Assembly: GCA_027489105.1 (NCBI GenBank)
Contig: JAIYAJ010000504.1
Coordinates: 1 to 22,960 of the forward strand
Direction: 5' to 3'
Length of the DNA: 22,960 nt
Source: Zymomonas sp.
GTDB taxonomy: Bacteria; Pseudomonadota; Alphaproteobacteria; Sphingomonadales; Sphingomonadaceae
Below the pieces are notes generated by a model that did no database searches, was not told where the DNA came from, and worked only from the letters and a program-made list of their open reading frames with translations. Of the stretch, positions 14,111 to 21,480 are shown piece after piece; position 1 is the first letter of the stretch; each line of letters starts with the position of its first letter. A program made the position numbers and the translations under genes.

Positions 14111-15390
14111 ACCAAGGCACCACGGACGAAAAGCTGACCCGGCAGCATGTCGGCCTGCTGGCGATGCTGGCGGTCGTGGTCATGTTCGAGGGGTTCGACG
14201 TCAGCGCGACTGCGGTCGTCCTGCCCTATCTTGCCAAGGATTTCGCCACGACGACCGCTGCGTTGGGCGGCGCGCTCGGCCTCATCGCCCTGGGCTCGAT
14301 CGCCGCCTGGGCGCTCGTCCGCCTCGGCGACCGCTTCGGGCGCCGCCCGATCCTGATCCTCGCGGCGGCCGGCTTCTCGCTCGGTTCCCTCGCCACCGTC
14401 CTGGTCGGCAGCGTCGGCCAATATACGGCGGTGCAGATGGCGACCCGGGCGCTGCTCGTCACGCAGATCGCCACCGCCTATCTGATCGTCAGCGAGACGC
14501 TGCCGCCTGCGACGCGCGGACGCGCCAACGGGCTGCTCGGCGCCTTCGGAAGCTTCGGTGCTGCCCTGCCCTTCCTCGTGCTGGCGCCCGCACTGGAAAC
14601 CAGCCTCGGCTGGCGCATGCTGTTCCTGATCGGCGCGCTGCCGCTGCTGATGGTGCCGCTGCTCCTCTTCAAGCTGCGCGAGACGCCAGTCTGGCTCGAC
14701 GCCCGTGCCCGGTCCGCCGCGCGCCTATCGCCGCTCGACGAGCTGCGCCAGTTGATGGTGCCGGGCCTGCGCATCCGCTTCGCGGCGATGAGCCTGCTCT
14801 GGTTCCTGGTCAATTTCGCGACCTCGGTCGGCAGCCTGTTCTTCACCCTCTATGCGGTGCGCGAGCGCAACTGGGCGCCGTCCGATTTCGCGGCGATCGC
14901 ACCCGTCGGGCTGGTCGCCTGCTTCTTCGGCTATCTCGCGGTCGGCTGGTTGATGGACCGGATCGGGCGCCGCTGGACGATCACCCTGTTCATGGCCGCG
15001 CTCGGGGGACTGACCCAGTTCTGCTATTCGGCGCAGGGCTGGTGGGCGGTTGCGGGCGGTTTCCTCGGCGTGCAGGTCGCGCTCGGCGTGTGGGTGGCGA
15101 GCTACACGCTCAATTCGGAACTGTTCCCGACCCACCTGCGCGCCGCCGCCAATGGCTGGTGCCACAATCTGATCGGACGCTGGGGCGTGGTGATCGCGCC
15201 CTGGCTGCTGGGGGCGGTCAGCGCGGCGATGGGATCGATCGGTCCGGCGGTCACGCTGCTCGGCTTTGCCGCCTATCTCGCCATACCGCTGATCTGGCTG
15301 CTGATGCCCGAGACAAGGGGCGAGCGGCTCGATCGGGATCCGCTCGTTAGTGCGGACGCCCCGCGCGGTGGCGCTGCCGCCACGTCATAG
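14107..15390 (+). CDS. MFS transporter, AAHS-like (acid:H+ symporter type)
   Basis: A 427-residue inner-membrane transporter with about 12 hydrophobic segments. Family motifs are FEGFD in the first helix, DRFGRRP in the loop between helices 2 and 3, and the second-half copy MDRIGRRW. The central loop after RETPVWL separates the two six-helix halves. These features fit the sugar-porter/aromatic-acid symporter part of MFS. The likely substrate is an organic acid made or used by the locus (inference). The ATG lies in the stop of the receptor stub, so its translation may depend on that stub. The last 44 bases overlap the convergent AraC gene, and no terminator is seen. Confidence 0.9.
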   Translation: MNQGTTDEKLTRQHVGLLAMLAVVVMFEGFDVSATAVVLPYLAKDFATTTAALGGALGLIALGSIAAWALVRLGDRFGRRPILILAAAGFSLGSLATVLVGSVGQYTAVQMATRALLVTQIATAYLIVSETLPPATRGRANGLLGAFGSFGAALPFLVLAPALETSLGWRMLFLIGALPLLMVPLLLFKLRETPVWLDARARSAARLSPLDELRQLMVPGLRIRFAAMSLLWFLVNFATSVGSLFFTLYAVRERNWAPSDFAAIAPVGLVACFFGYLAVGWLMDRIGRRWTITLFMAALGGLTQFCYSAQGWWAVAGGFLGVQVALGVWVASYTLNSELFPTHLRAAANGWCHNLIGRWGVVIAPWLLGAVSAAMGSIGPAVTLLGFAAYLAIPLIWLLMPETRGERLDRDPLVSADAPRGGAAATS

Positions 15391-16216
15391 GGCTAATCCC
15401 GAAGCGGCGACGGAAGGCGGTCGAAAAGGCCGCCTGCCCGGCAAAGCCGCATGCCCCGGCGATCGTCTTCACCGGCAGGTCATGACGCTCCTCCAGCATC
15501 CGGCGGGCTCGGTCGAAGGTGAACTGCTCGACCCGCTCCATCACCGTGCCGCCCATGCTGGCCTTCCAGGCGCGCATCAGGTGGCGGCGGCTGATCCCAC
15601 ACAGATCGGCGAGTTCCCCCAGATCGGGCGGCAGGCGCTCATCATCCTCCAGCCGCGCCTCGATCCGGCGGAGCTGCCAGTCGGCAAGGCCGCCACGCGG
15701 TCCTCCCGACTGGCGAATCTCGTCGAAATGCCGCGCCAGCTCGCCGAGCAGCACCATCCCCAGCCCCGCCACGATCGTCTCGCGCGCGATCGAGGGCCGT
15801 GCCATCTCGATGCTCAGCCGGTCGAGCGTCGCGGCAATACCCGCTGCCCGAACGTCCACACAGGAGGCGAGCAGCGCATCCTCCAACCCCGCGCTCAGCC
15901 CGGTGAGTTCGGCAAAACGGTCGCGGTCGAAGCGCACGACGATCATCTCGCGCCCGCTGAAGCCATGCGAGCGTACGTGGAGCGGAACCTGCGCCGGCAC
16001 GACGATCGCCGATCCGAAGCGGGTGAAGCTGCGATGCGAACGCGGCTCTCCGAAGCAGCCGATAGCGGCCTCCTCCCCGGTTCGCGTCATATAGACGATC
16101 GAGGGCTCGTCGAGTTCGTGGCAGCGCTCGAACGGGCCGCTGCGATCCTGCACCAGCCGTTCGACCCGCAAATCCGGCAGGGCCATTTCGACGACGCTGC
16201 GATAGTGGCCGTCCAT
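15347..16216 (-). CDS. AraC-family transcriptional regulator
   Basis: A 289-residue regulator. The C-terminal domain has two helix-turn-helix units, about 199-219 (LGELADLCGISRRHLMRAWK) and 249-270 (VKTIAGACGFAGQAAFSTAF), followed by RRRFGISPMTWRQ, the AraC signature. The N-terminal part (1-165) resembles the AraC/AraL-binding-like domain of benzoate- or alkane-responsive regulators and should sense a pathway compound. Start ATG 16216 has GGAGGAG a few bases upstream. It reads divergently from the DUF1214-like gene, so the gap 16217-16339 is its probable target and self-control site. Its 3' end overlaps the MFS gene on the other strand. Confidence 0.93.
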   Translation of the reverse strand: MDGHYRSVVEMALPDLRVERLVQDRSGPFERCHELDEPSIVYMTRTGEEAAIGCFGEPRSHRSFTRFGSAIVVPAQVPLHVRSHGFSGREMIVVRFDRDRFAELTGLSAGLEDALLASCVDVRAAGIAATLDRLSIEMARPSIARETIVAGLGMVLLGELARHFDEIRQSGGPRGGLADWQLRRIEARLEDDERLPPDLGELADLCGISRRHLMRAWKASMGGTVMERVEQFTFDRARRMLEERHDLPVKTIAGACGFAGQAAFSTAFRRRFGISPMTWRQRHRAGRPH

Positions 16217-16339
16217 CCGCTCCTCCAGCTCTTCTCTACGCGTCGCTTTAACGCATATCCGTCCCTGGCTCCATCTGCGTAGCGGTTGCGCGTCTCGCGC
16301 TACGCCTTAGCGTAAGAACCCAGAGAGAGGAGCCACAGC
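16217..16339. promoter_or_regulatory. divergent AraC / DUF1214-like promoter region with repeated TACGC elements
   Basis: Several TACGC-type elements are packed into 123 bases: CTACGCG (16236-16242), TTAACGCATA (16248-16257), ATCTGCGTA on the reverse (16273-16281) and an inverted pair TACGC-CTTA-GCGTA (16301-16314). TACGCAGAT at 13696-13704 is the exact reverse complement of 16273-16281. They are good candidates for AraC-regulator binding sites. The pair at 16301 lies 26 bases before the GTG start of the next gene. Confidence 0.55.
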
Positions 16340-17572
16340 GTGAACCCGATTGCCACCGAAGAACAGGCCCGTTTCGAGCGCGAGGCGCTTGCCGTCCAGG
16401 CCGACCCGCGCATGCAGCAGACCATCGAGGACCGCCGCGCCTACTGGCTCGACAAGGCGCAGCCCTCTCCGGCCATGCGCAGGGCGTTCGAATGGGCCTA
16501 TCCGGAGGTCGCCTTCGGCGCGATCCTCTGGTCGCTCAACACCGATCCGCAGCGGCCGGCGGTCGTCACGATCACACGCCTGCCGCACAAGCTGGGCGAC
16601 CTCGACATTCCCGGCACCCGCTGGGGCATCGACAATCCCGATTCGGTCTATCGCGTGATCCCGATCGACGGGGCCGAGCGCTATGTGATTCGCGGCAGCG
16701 TCCCCGATCCGCGCCTGACCGAGAATTATTTCACCCTGTGGAACGCGCATATGGGCACGGTCGACGTACTCGACGGCAAGTCGCTCGTCCTCGACGATGA
16801 GGGCAATTTCGAGATCTTCGTCGACGCCGACGAGAAGGGCGACCGGGCGAACCATATCCGCTCTTCGCCCGAGGCGGTCGAATTCTACATCCGCGACATC
16901 GTGGCAGACTGGGCGCGCGAACGACCCAATATGTTGACGATCGAGCGGCTGGGCGGCGCACCGAAAACGCCCGAACGCAGCTTCGACCAGAAGGTGGCCG
17001 ACGCGCAGGCGATGCTCATCCGCAACGTCGACAGCACGATGCGCTGGAACGCACAGGCGACGACCAAGGCGGCCAACGGCTTCGACTTCACGATCGACCG
17101 CGACAGCGACGGCGCGCTGCGCAACCAGATCTCCATCATGGGCCATTTCGACCTGAAGCCCGACGAAGCGCTGGTGATCGAAATCGGGCTGGGCGGTGCC
17201 GACTATTTCCTCGCGCCGATCACCAATATCTGGGGCACGACCAACGACATCATGCACCGGACGTCGAGCCTCAACCTGACCCAGGCGGTACGCGACGATC
17301 AGGACAGCCTGACCTTCGTGGTCTCGGAGCGCGATCCCGGCGTGTGGAACTGGCTCGACCCCTGCGACATGCCCGAAGGCCTGCTCACCCTGCGCTGGGC
17401 CGAGTTCGCCAGTGGGCGGCCGGGCGAGGGCTTCGGCGCGCGCAGCCGCGTGGTTAAGCTCGATCGCCTGCGCAGCGAGCTGCCGGCAGGGACGAAATGG
17501 GTCACGCCTGAGGAGCGCCGCCAGCAGCAGCAGGAACGGGCCGCTTCCTATGCCTGGCGGATCGCGGAGTGA
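16340..17572 (+). CDS. DUF1214-like protein of unknown function
   Basis: A 410-residue protein that I place, with moderate confidence, in the DUF1254/DUF1214-type group. Signs are DNPDSVYRVIPIDGAERYVI (98-117), the central ENYFTLWNAHMGTVDVLDG, and the C-terminal NWLDPCDMPEGLLTLRWAEF (337-356), which resembles the NWLP...G.F.L.LR pattern of DUF1214. No signal peptide or membrane segment is seen. It starts with GTG at 16340, seven bases after AGAGGAG. It is the first gene after the AraC regulator and is followed directly by an SDR. Such proteins occur in catabolic clusters but no reaction is established to my knowledge. Confidence 0.8.
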   Translation: MNPIATEEQARFEREALAVQADPRMQQTIEDRRAYWLDKAQPSPAMRRAFEWAYPEVAFGAILWSLNTDPQRPAVVTITRLPHKLGDLDIPGTRWGIDNPDSVYRVIPIDGAERYVIRGSVPDPRLTENYFTLWNAHMGTVDVLDGKSLVLDDEGNFEIFVDADEKGDRANHIRSSPEAVEFYIRDIVADWARERPNMLTIERLGGAPKTPERSFDQKVADAQAMLIRNVDSTMRWNAQATTKAANGFDFTIDRDSDGALRNQISIMGHFDLKPDEALVIEIGLGGADYFLAPITNIWGTTNDIMHRTSSLNLTQAVRDDQDSLTFVVSERDPGVWNWLDPCDMPEGLLTLRWAEFASGRPGEGFGARSRVVKLDRLRSELPAGTKWVTPEERRQQQQERAASYAWRIAE

Positions 17573-17577
17573 GCAGC

Positions 17578-18408
17578 ATGCGCAGCTGGATCATCACCGG
17601 ATGCTCGACCGGCATCGGCCGGGCCATCGCCACCCACGCCCTGTCGATCGGCGACCGCGTCGCCGTGACAGCGCGGAAAACCAGCGACGTGGAGGATCTC
17701 GTCGCCGCCTATCCCGACCGCGCCATCGCCCTGCCGCTGGACGTGGCCGACCCGGCACAGGTCGAGGCCGCCGTCGCGGAGACGGAGCAGCGCTTCGGCG
17801 CGATCGACGTCCTCGTGAACAATGCCGGCTATGGCTATGTCGCCTCGATCGAGGAGGGTGACGAGGCCGCCGTGAAGGCGATGTACGAGGTCAACCTGTT
17901 CGGTGCGATCCGGATGATGCAGGCGGTGCTGCCCGGCATGCGCGCGCGCCGGGCGGGGCACATCATCCAGATCTCCTCACTCGCCGGTCGTATCAGCAAT
18001 CCGGCGACCGGCTATTATTCGGGCTCGAAATTCGCGCTGGAGGCGATTTCCGAGGCGCTGTCGCGCGAGGTGGAAGGCCTCGGCATCCGCGTCTGCTCGA
18101 TCGCGGCGGGTATGTTCCGGACCGATTTCTCCGGCCGCTCGCTCAAGACGGGCGAGTCGGGGGTCGCCGATTATGACGACGGCGTCCACGCCCGGATGCA
18201 GCTGGTGAAGTCTGTCGACGGACGCCAGCCCGGCGATCCGGCCAAGCTGGCCGCGCTGGTCGCCGCGGTCGCCGACATGTCCTCCCCGCCGCGCCAGCTG
18301 ATCGCCGGCCCCGACGCCTATGCCGCCGTCTGCGCGCGCATGGACGAGGTGCGCGCGGCGATGGAAGCGGATCGCGAGCTCAGCTGCGGGACCAATTTCG
18401 ACGCCTGA
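17578..18408 (+). CDS. SDR-family oxidoreductase
   Basis: A 276-residue SDR of the group annotated as short-chain dehydrogenase/reductase with an extended C-terminus. Motifs are TGCSTGIG (7-14), NNAG (81-84), Ser134 (QISSLAG) and Tyr147/Lys151 (YSGSK). After the second strand the sequence is AVTARKT, with Arg where NADP(H)-dependent members have a basic residue. ATG 17578 has GGAG eight bases upstream and gives the usual N-terminus; GTG 17569, which overlaps the previous stop (GTGA), is an alternative. It is linked to the DUF1214-like gene and followed by a hairpin terminator. Substrate unknown. Confidence 0.92.
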   Translation: MRSWIITGCSTGIGRAIATHALSIGDRVAVTARKTSDVEDLVAAYPDRAIALPLDVADPAQVEAAVAETEQRFGAIDVLVNNAGYGYVASIEEGDEAAVKAMYEVNLFGAIRMMQAVLPGMRARRAGHIIQISSLAGRISNPATGYYSGSKFALEAISEALSREVEGLGIRVCSIAAGMFRTDFSGRSLKTGESGVADYDDGVHARMQLVKSVDGRQPGDPAKLAALVAAVADMSSPPRQLIAGPDAYAAVCARMDEVRAAMEADRELSCGTNFDA

Positions 18409-18419
18409 CGACGGGCGTT

Positions 18420-18448
18420 CCGGCGGGAGGATGCTGTCCTCCCGCCGG
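18420..18448 (+). terminator. hairpin terminator after the SDR
   Basis: A perfect 12-base stem (18420-18431 against 18437-18448) closes a 5-base loop (TGCTG) eleven bases after the SDR stop. The downstream sequence CGCTTTCT is only weakly T-rich, so termination may be partial or Rho-assisted. It separates the AraC-linked pair from the SnoaL-SDR unit. Confidence 0.7.
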
Positions 18449-18534
18449 CGCTTTCTGCCTCTAGCCAAGCGCGCGATCCTGCTTTAGCTTCTGCGCACAC
18501 AATATAAGCCCAGATTACGCAAATGGAGGGGTTC
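18449..18534 (+). promoter_or_regulatory. promoter region of the BaiE-like SnoaL gene
   Basis: The segment after the hairpin holds ACAATATAAG (18499-18508), a possible -10-like AT patch, and ATTACGCA at 18514-18521. The latter matches the motif before other units of the locus and sits immediately upstream of the ribosome site GGAGGGG. If it is an operator, binding there would block transcription start or elongation. Confidence 0.4.
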
Positions 18535-19074
18535 GTGGCCTATACGCTACAGCAACTGTCGGACCTTGAGGATATCCGCACGGTAAAGCATCGCTACTTC
18601 CGGTCGATCGACACGGCCGATCAGGCGGTTCTGGAGACGCTCTTCACCGACGACGTCTCGGTCGAATATCGCGGCGGCGGCTATTTCGTGCAGCTCGAAG
18701 GCGCGGCCAAGATGGTCGACTTCCTGATGAACAGCTTCAATGCGAGCGCAGTCGCCATGCACCATGGCCACATGCCCGACATCACCCTGATCGGCGACGA
18801 CGAGGCCGAGGGCATCTGGTATCTTGAGGACATCTTCATCTCGCTCGACCGCAAGGACGTCACGACCGGCACCGCCATCTATCGCGACCGCTATCGCCGC
18901 GTCGACGGCAGGTGGAAGATCGCCCGCACCGAATATGACCGCATCATGGAGGTGGTCCAGCCGCTGACCGATGCGATGCAGATCACCGTGCATCATCTGG
19001 GCAAGGTCGGCCGCAAGCTCGAAGACTGCAGCGATATCAGCCACCTGATCACCTGGTACGACAAGGCCGCCTGA
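18535..19074 (+). CDS. SnoaL-like steroid/bile-acid dehydratase candidate (BaiE/Hsh2-like)
   Basis: A 179-residue NTF2-fold protein and the closest BaiE lookalike in the window. It has Tyr21 and Asp26 (YFRSID), His76 (AMHHGHMPDI), Asp99 (GIWYLED) and Arg136 (TEYDRIME). The stretches YFRxxD, HxGHxPxI and WYLED are those I recall from BaiE, whose catalytic residues are Tyr30, Asp35, His83, Asp106 and Arg146. The spacing His to second Asp is 23 in both. The family removes water from a 3-keto-delta4 steroid carrying a 7-alpha or similar hydroxyl. GTG 18535 is preferred because GGAGGGG lies just upstream; ATG 18523 is part of that site and has none of its own. An SDR follows 37 bases later. Confidence 0.88.
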   Translation: MAYTLQQLSDLEDIRTVKHRYFRSIDTADQAVLETLFTDDVSVEYRGGGYFVQLEGAAKMVDFLMNSFNASAVAMHHGHMPDITLIGDDEAEGIWYLEDIFISLDRKDVTTGTAIYRDRYRRVDGRWKIARTEYDRIMEVVQPLTDAMQITVHHLGKVGRKLEDCSDISHLITWYDKAA

Positions 19075-19111
19075 GACGCGGCCCCGCAAGAAAAATAGGA
19101 GAGAATGAACA

Positions 19112-19864
19112 ATGTCAGGACAATTCGAGGGCAAGGTCGCGCTCGTCACCGGCGCAGGCGGCGGTATCGGCCGCGCCACCGCGATCGCCTTTGCCCGTGA
19201 AGGCGCGAAAGTCGTCGTGGCGGACCTGCCGGGCCCCGGCGGCGACCAGACCGTCGCGATGATCAAGGAGGCCGGCGGCGAGGCGAGCTTCATCGCAACC
19301 GACGTGTCCGACGAACAGGCGGTCGCTACGCTCGTCGAGGGCACCGTCGCTGCCTATGGCCGCCTGGACATCGCGTTCAACAATGCAGGCGTCAATTTCG
19401 ACGCCGACATCTGGGACAATGCGGAGGCCTTTAACAAGTCGATCGCGATCAACCTGACCGGCGTCGCCTCGTGCATCCGCCACGAGGTGCGGCAGATGCT
19501 CAAGCAGGGCGGCGGCGGCGCGATCGTCAACACCGCGTCGATCAACGGCATCGTCGGCTCGCCGCAGCCCGGCTATGTCGGATCGAAGCATGGCGTGGTC
19601 GGGCTCACGCGCTCGGCGGCGCTCGCCTTCGCCAAGGACGGCATCCGCGTCAACGCGGTCTGCCCCGGCGTGGTGCGCACGCCGATGACCGAGAAATTCG
19701 ACAACAACCCCCAGATCAAGGCCGTGATCGAGCAGATGACCCCGCTCGGTCGCTTCGCACAGCCCGAGGAAATCGCCTCGGCCGTGCTGTTCCTCAGCTC
19801 CGAAGCCGCGAGCTTCGTGACGGGTCACCCTCTCGTCGTGGACGGGGGCGCAACCGCGATGTGA
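19112..19864 (+). CDS. SDR-family NAD-dependent oxidoreductase
   Basis: A 250-residue classical SDR. It shows TGAGGGIG (13-20), Asp38 after the second strand (VVVADLP), which favours NAD(H), NNAG (90-93), Ser143 (NTASING), Tyr155/Lys159 (YVGSK) and FVTGHPLVVDGG at the end. AGGAG nine bases upstream supports ATG 19112. It shares a unit with the BaiE-like SnoaL gene, an order that recalls hydroxysteroid dehydrogenase plus dehydratase, though substrate identity is inferred only from this context. A strong terminator follows nine bases after the stop. Confidence 0.94.
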   Translation: MSGQFEGKVALVTGAGGGIGRATAIAFAREGAKVVVADLPGPGGDQTVAMIKEAGGEASFIATDVSDEQAVATLVEGTVAAYGRLDIAFNNAGVNFDADIWDNAEAFNKSIAINLTGVASCIRHEVRQMLKQGGGGAIVNTASINGIVGSPQPGYVGSKHGVVGLTRSAALAFAKDGIRVNAVCPGVVRTPMTEKFDNNPQIKAVIEQMTPLGRFAQPEEIASAVLFLSSEAASFVTGHPLVVDGGATAM

Positions 19865-19872
19865 GGGCGGGC

Positions 19873-19912
19873 GGCGCCGTCGGTTCGGGGGAATCGACGG
19901 CGCCCCCTTTGT
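19873..19912 (+). terminator. intrinsic terminator
   Basis: GGCGCCGTCG (19873-19882) pairs with CGACGGCGCC (19895-19904). The stem can extend by three pairs (GTT with AAT), leaving a 6-base loop. A T-rich run (CCCTTTGTTTTTT) follows at once and reaches into the stop codon of the convergent aldolase gene. This is the clearest Rho-independent terminator in the window. Confidence 0.88.
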
Positions 19913-19915
19913 TTT

Positions 19916-21085
19916 TTACGCTTCCGACAATATCAGCCCGCTCGTCGGCACCCCCGTTCCCGCCGTCACCAGCACATGGCCGGGACCGGCCACCTGGTTG
20001 ACCGACGTACCGCGCACCTGCCGCACTGCCTCGGCGATCCCGTTCATGCCGTGGATATAGGCCTCGCCCAGCTGCCCGCCATTGGTGTTGACCGGCAGGC
20101 GGCCGCCGATTTCGATCCCTTCCCTGGCGATGAAGTGCCGCGCCTGCCCGCGCCCGGCGAAGCCGAACGCCTCGAGTTGCGGCAGCACGAAGGGCGAGAA
20201 GTGATCGTACAGGGTCGCGGTCCGGATATCGCCCGGCCCCATCCCCGCCTGCGCGTAGAGCTGCTCGGCGACGAGATCCATTTCCGACAGACGGGCAATG
20301 TCCTGTCGATAATAGCTGGTCATCATCTGCTGGTCGTCGGCCGCGCCCTGCGCCGCCGCGCGGATGATCGCCGGGGGCTGCTTCAGCTTCGCAGCACGCG
20401 CGGCGCTCGTCACCACGATCGCGACCGCCCCGTCGGACTCCTGGCAGCAGTCGAGCAGGTGCAGCGGCTCGACGATCCAGCGGGAGGCCTGATGATCCTC
20501 CAGACTGATCGGCTGCTGGTAGAACCAGGCGGCCGGATTGTTCGCAGCGTGCCGACGGCAGGCGACCGAGACCCGCCCGAAATCCTCCGACGTGGCGCCC
20601 GTCTCATACATGTAGCGCTGCGCCGACATCGCCACCCAGGAGGCCGGCGAGATCAGTCCGAACGGGACATAATAGCCATAATGGGCGGACTCGGCATTGG
20701 GCACGGGCGGCGGGGTGTAGCCGGTGCCGAAGCGATATTGCGACCGCTCGTTCATCGCGCGGTAGCAAACCACGACCTCGGCCACGCCGGTCGCGACCGC
20801 CATCGCGGCCTGCATGATCGGGGCGCAGGCCGCTCCACCGCCATAATGGATGCGGCTGAAGAATTTCAGCTGTCGGCCGCCGATGTTCCGGAAGACCTCG
20901 ATCTCCGGATTATTGTCCATCGTGTAGGTGCTGAGACCGTCGACCTCGGCGCGGTCGATGCCGGCGTCCTCGAGCGCGCTCAGGATCGCCTCGACCGCCA
21001 GCCGCAGTTCGGAGCGGCCGCTGTTCTTGGAGAACTCAGTGGCGCCGATTCCGACGATCGCCGCCTTGCCTGAAAGCGCGCTCAT
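19916..21085 (-). CDS. thiolase-fold lipid-transfer protein, probable Ltp2/Sal1-like steroid side-chain aldolase
   Basis: A 389-residue protein of the SCP-x/non-specific lipid-transfer branch of thiolases. It begins SGKAAIVGIGATEFSK and ends TAGTGVPTSGLIL, both typical. The C-terminal thiolase Cys motif is absent: the matching segment reads NTNGGQLGEAYIHGMN. Two tyrosines, Tyr293 (LYDHFSPF) and Tyr343 (GEAYIHG), lie one residue from the catalytic Tyr294/Tyr344 I recall for the steroid aldolase Ltp2 of Thermomonospora curvata. The expected reaction is retro-aldol release of a short acyl-CoA from a beta-hydroxyacyl-CoA side chain. The family needs a DUF35 protein as partner, and one is encoded three genes upstream. 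ATG 21085 overlaps the MaoC stop by 4 nt. A true thiolase is the alternative but less likely. Confidence 0.85.
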   Translation of the reverse strand: MSALSGKAAIVGIGATEFSKNSGRSELRLAVEAILSALEDAGIDRAEVDGLSTYTMDNNPEIEVFRNIGGRQLKFFSRIHYGGGAACAPIMQAAMAVATGVAEVVVCYRAMNERSQYRFGTGYTPPPVPNAESAHYGYYVPFGLISPASWVAMSAQRYMYETGATSEDFGRVSVACRRHAANNPAAWFYQQPISLEDHQASRWIVEPLHLLDCCQESDGAVAIVVTSAARAAKLKQPPAIIRAAAQGAADDQQMMTSYYRQDIARLSEMDLVAEQLYAQAGMGPGDIRTATLYDHFSPFVLPQLEAFGFAGRGQARHFIAREGIEIGGRLPVNTNGGQLGEAYIHGMNGIAEAVRQVRGTSVNQVAGPGHVLVTAGTGVPTSGLILSEA

Positions 21086-21480
21086 GCTTCGTCTCCCATG
21101 TGCAGGGTGACCGTTGCCGAGACATGCTCGCCGATCTGGTTGCGGCCGCTGACCTTCACGTCGACCTCTCGTCCTTCGACCCGCGCGACCTCGCCGGTCA
21201 TCCGCATGGTGTCGCCGACGAAATTGGGCGCCCCCAGCCTGATCTCGACCGAGGCGATGCGCGCGGACGGCCCGCTCCAGTCGGAGACGTAGCGCTGGAC
21301 AATACCGTTTGTGGTCAGGATGTTCATGAAGATGTCGGGCACCCCGGTCGCCTGCGCGGCCGCCTTGTCATGATGGACATTCTCATAATCATTGGTTGCG
21401 ATGGCCCCCGCGACGATCGCCGAAGCGGTGATCGGGATGGCGAGTTCGGGCAGCGCCTGCCCCACGGCGATGGTCGTCAT
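21082..21480 (-). CDS. MaoC-family enoyl-CoA hydratase (single hot-dog domain)
   Basis: A 132-residue MaoC-like protein. The hydratase-2 motif region reads ATNDYENVHHDKAAAQ: Asp31 and His36 have the D-x(4)-H spacing of the catalytic pair, though Pro of the consensus is replaced by Val. VTLHMG at the end is the usual last strand. Single-domain MaoC proteins act as homodimers or as heteromers; in steroid side-chain pathways ChsH1-like and Shy1-like enzymes hydrate the C22-C24 enoyl-CoA formed by the dehydrogenase. ATG 21480 and the stop both overlap the neighbours by 4 nt, placing it between dehydrogenase and aldolase in reaction order as well as in gene order. Confidence 0.88.
   Translation of the reverse strand: MTTIAVGQALPELAIPITASAIVAGAIATNDYENVHHDKAAAQATGVPDIFMNILTTNGIVQRYVSDWSGPSARIASVEIRLGAPNFVGDTMRMTGEVARVEGREVDVKVSGRNQIGEHVSATVTLHMGDEA

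Noticed and set aside
15350..16282. Plus-strand frame opposite the AraC gene
   Set aside because: It mirrors the regulator codon pattern and runs through the AraC promoter. There is no ribosome site or motif.
19976..21073. Plus-strand frame opposite the aldolase
   Set aside because: Antisense shadow with His/Arg/Asp-rich text and no domain; the minus-strand gene is well supported.
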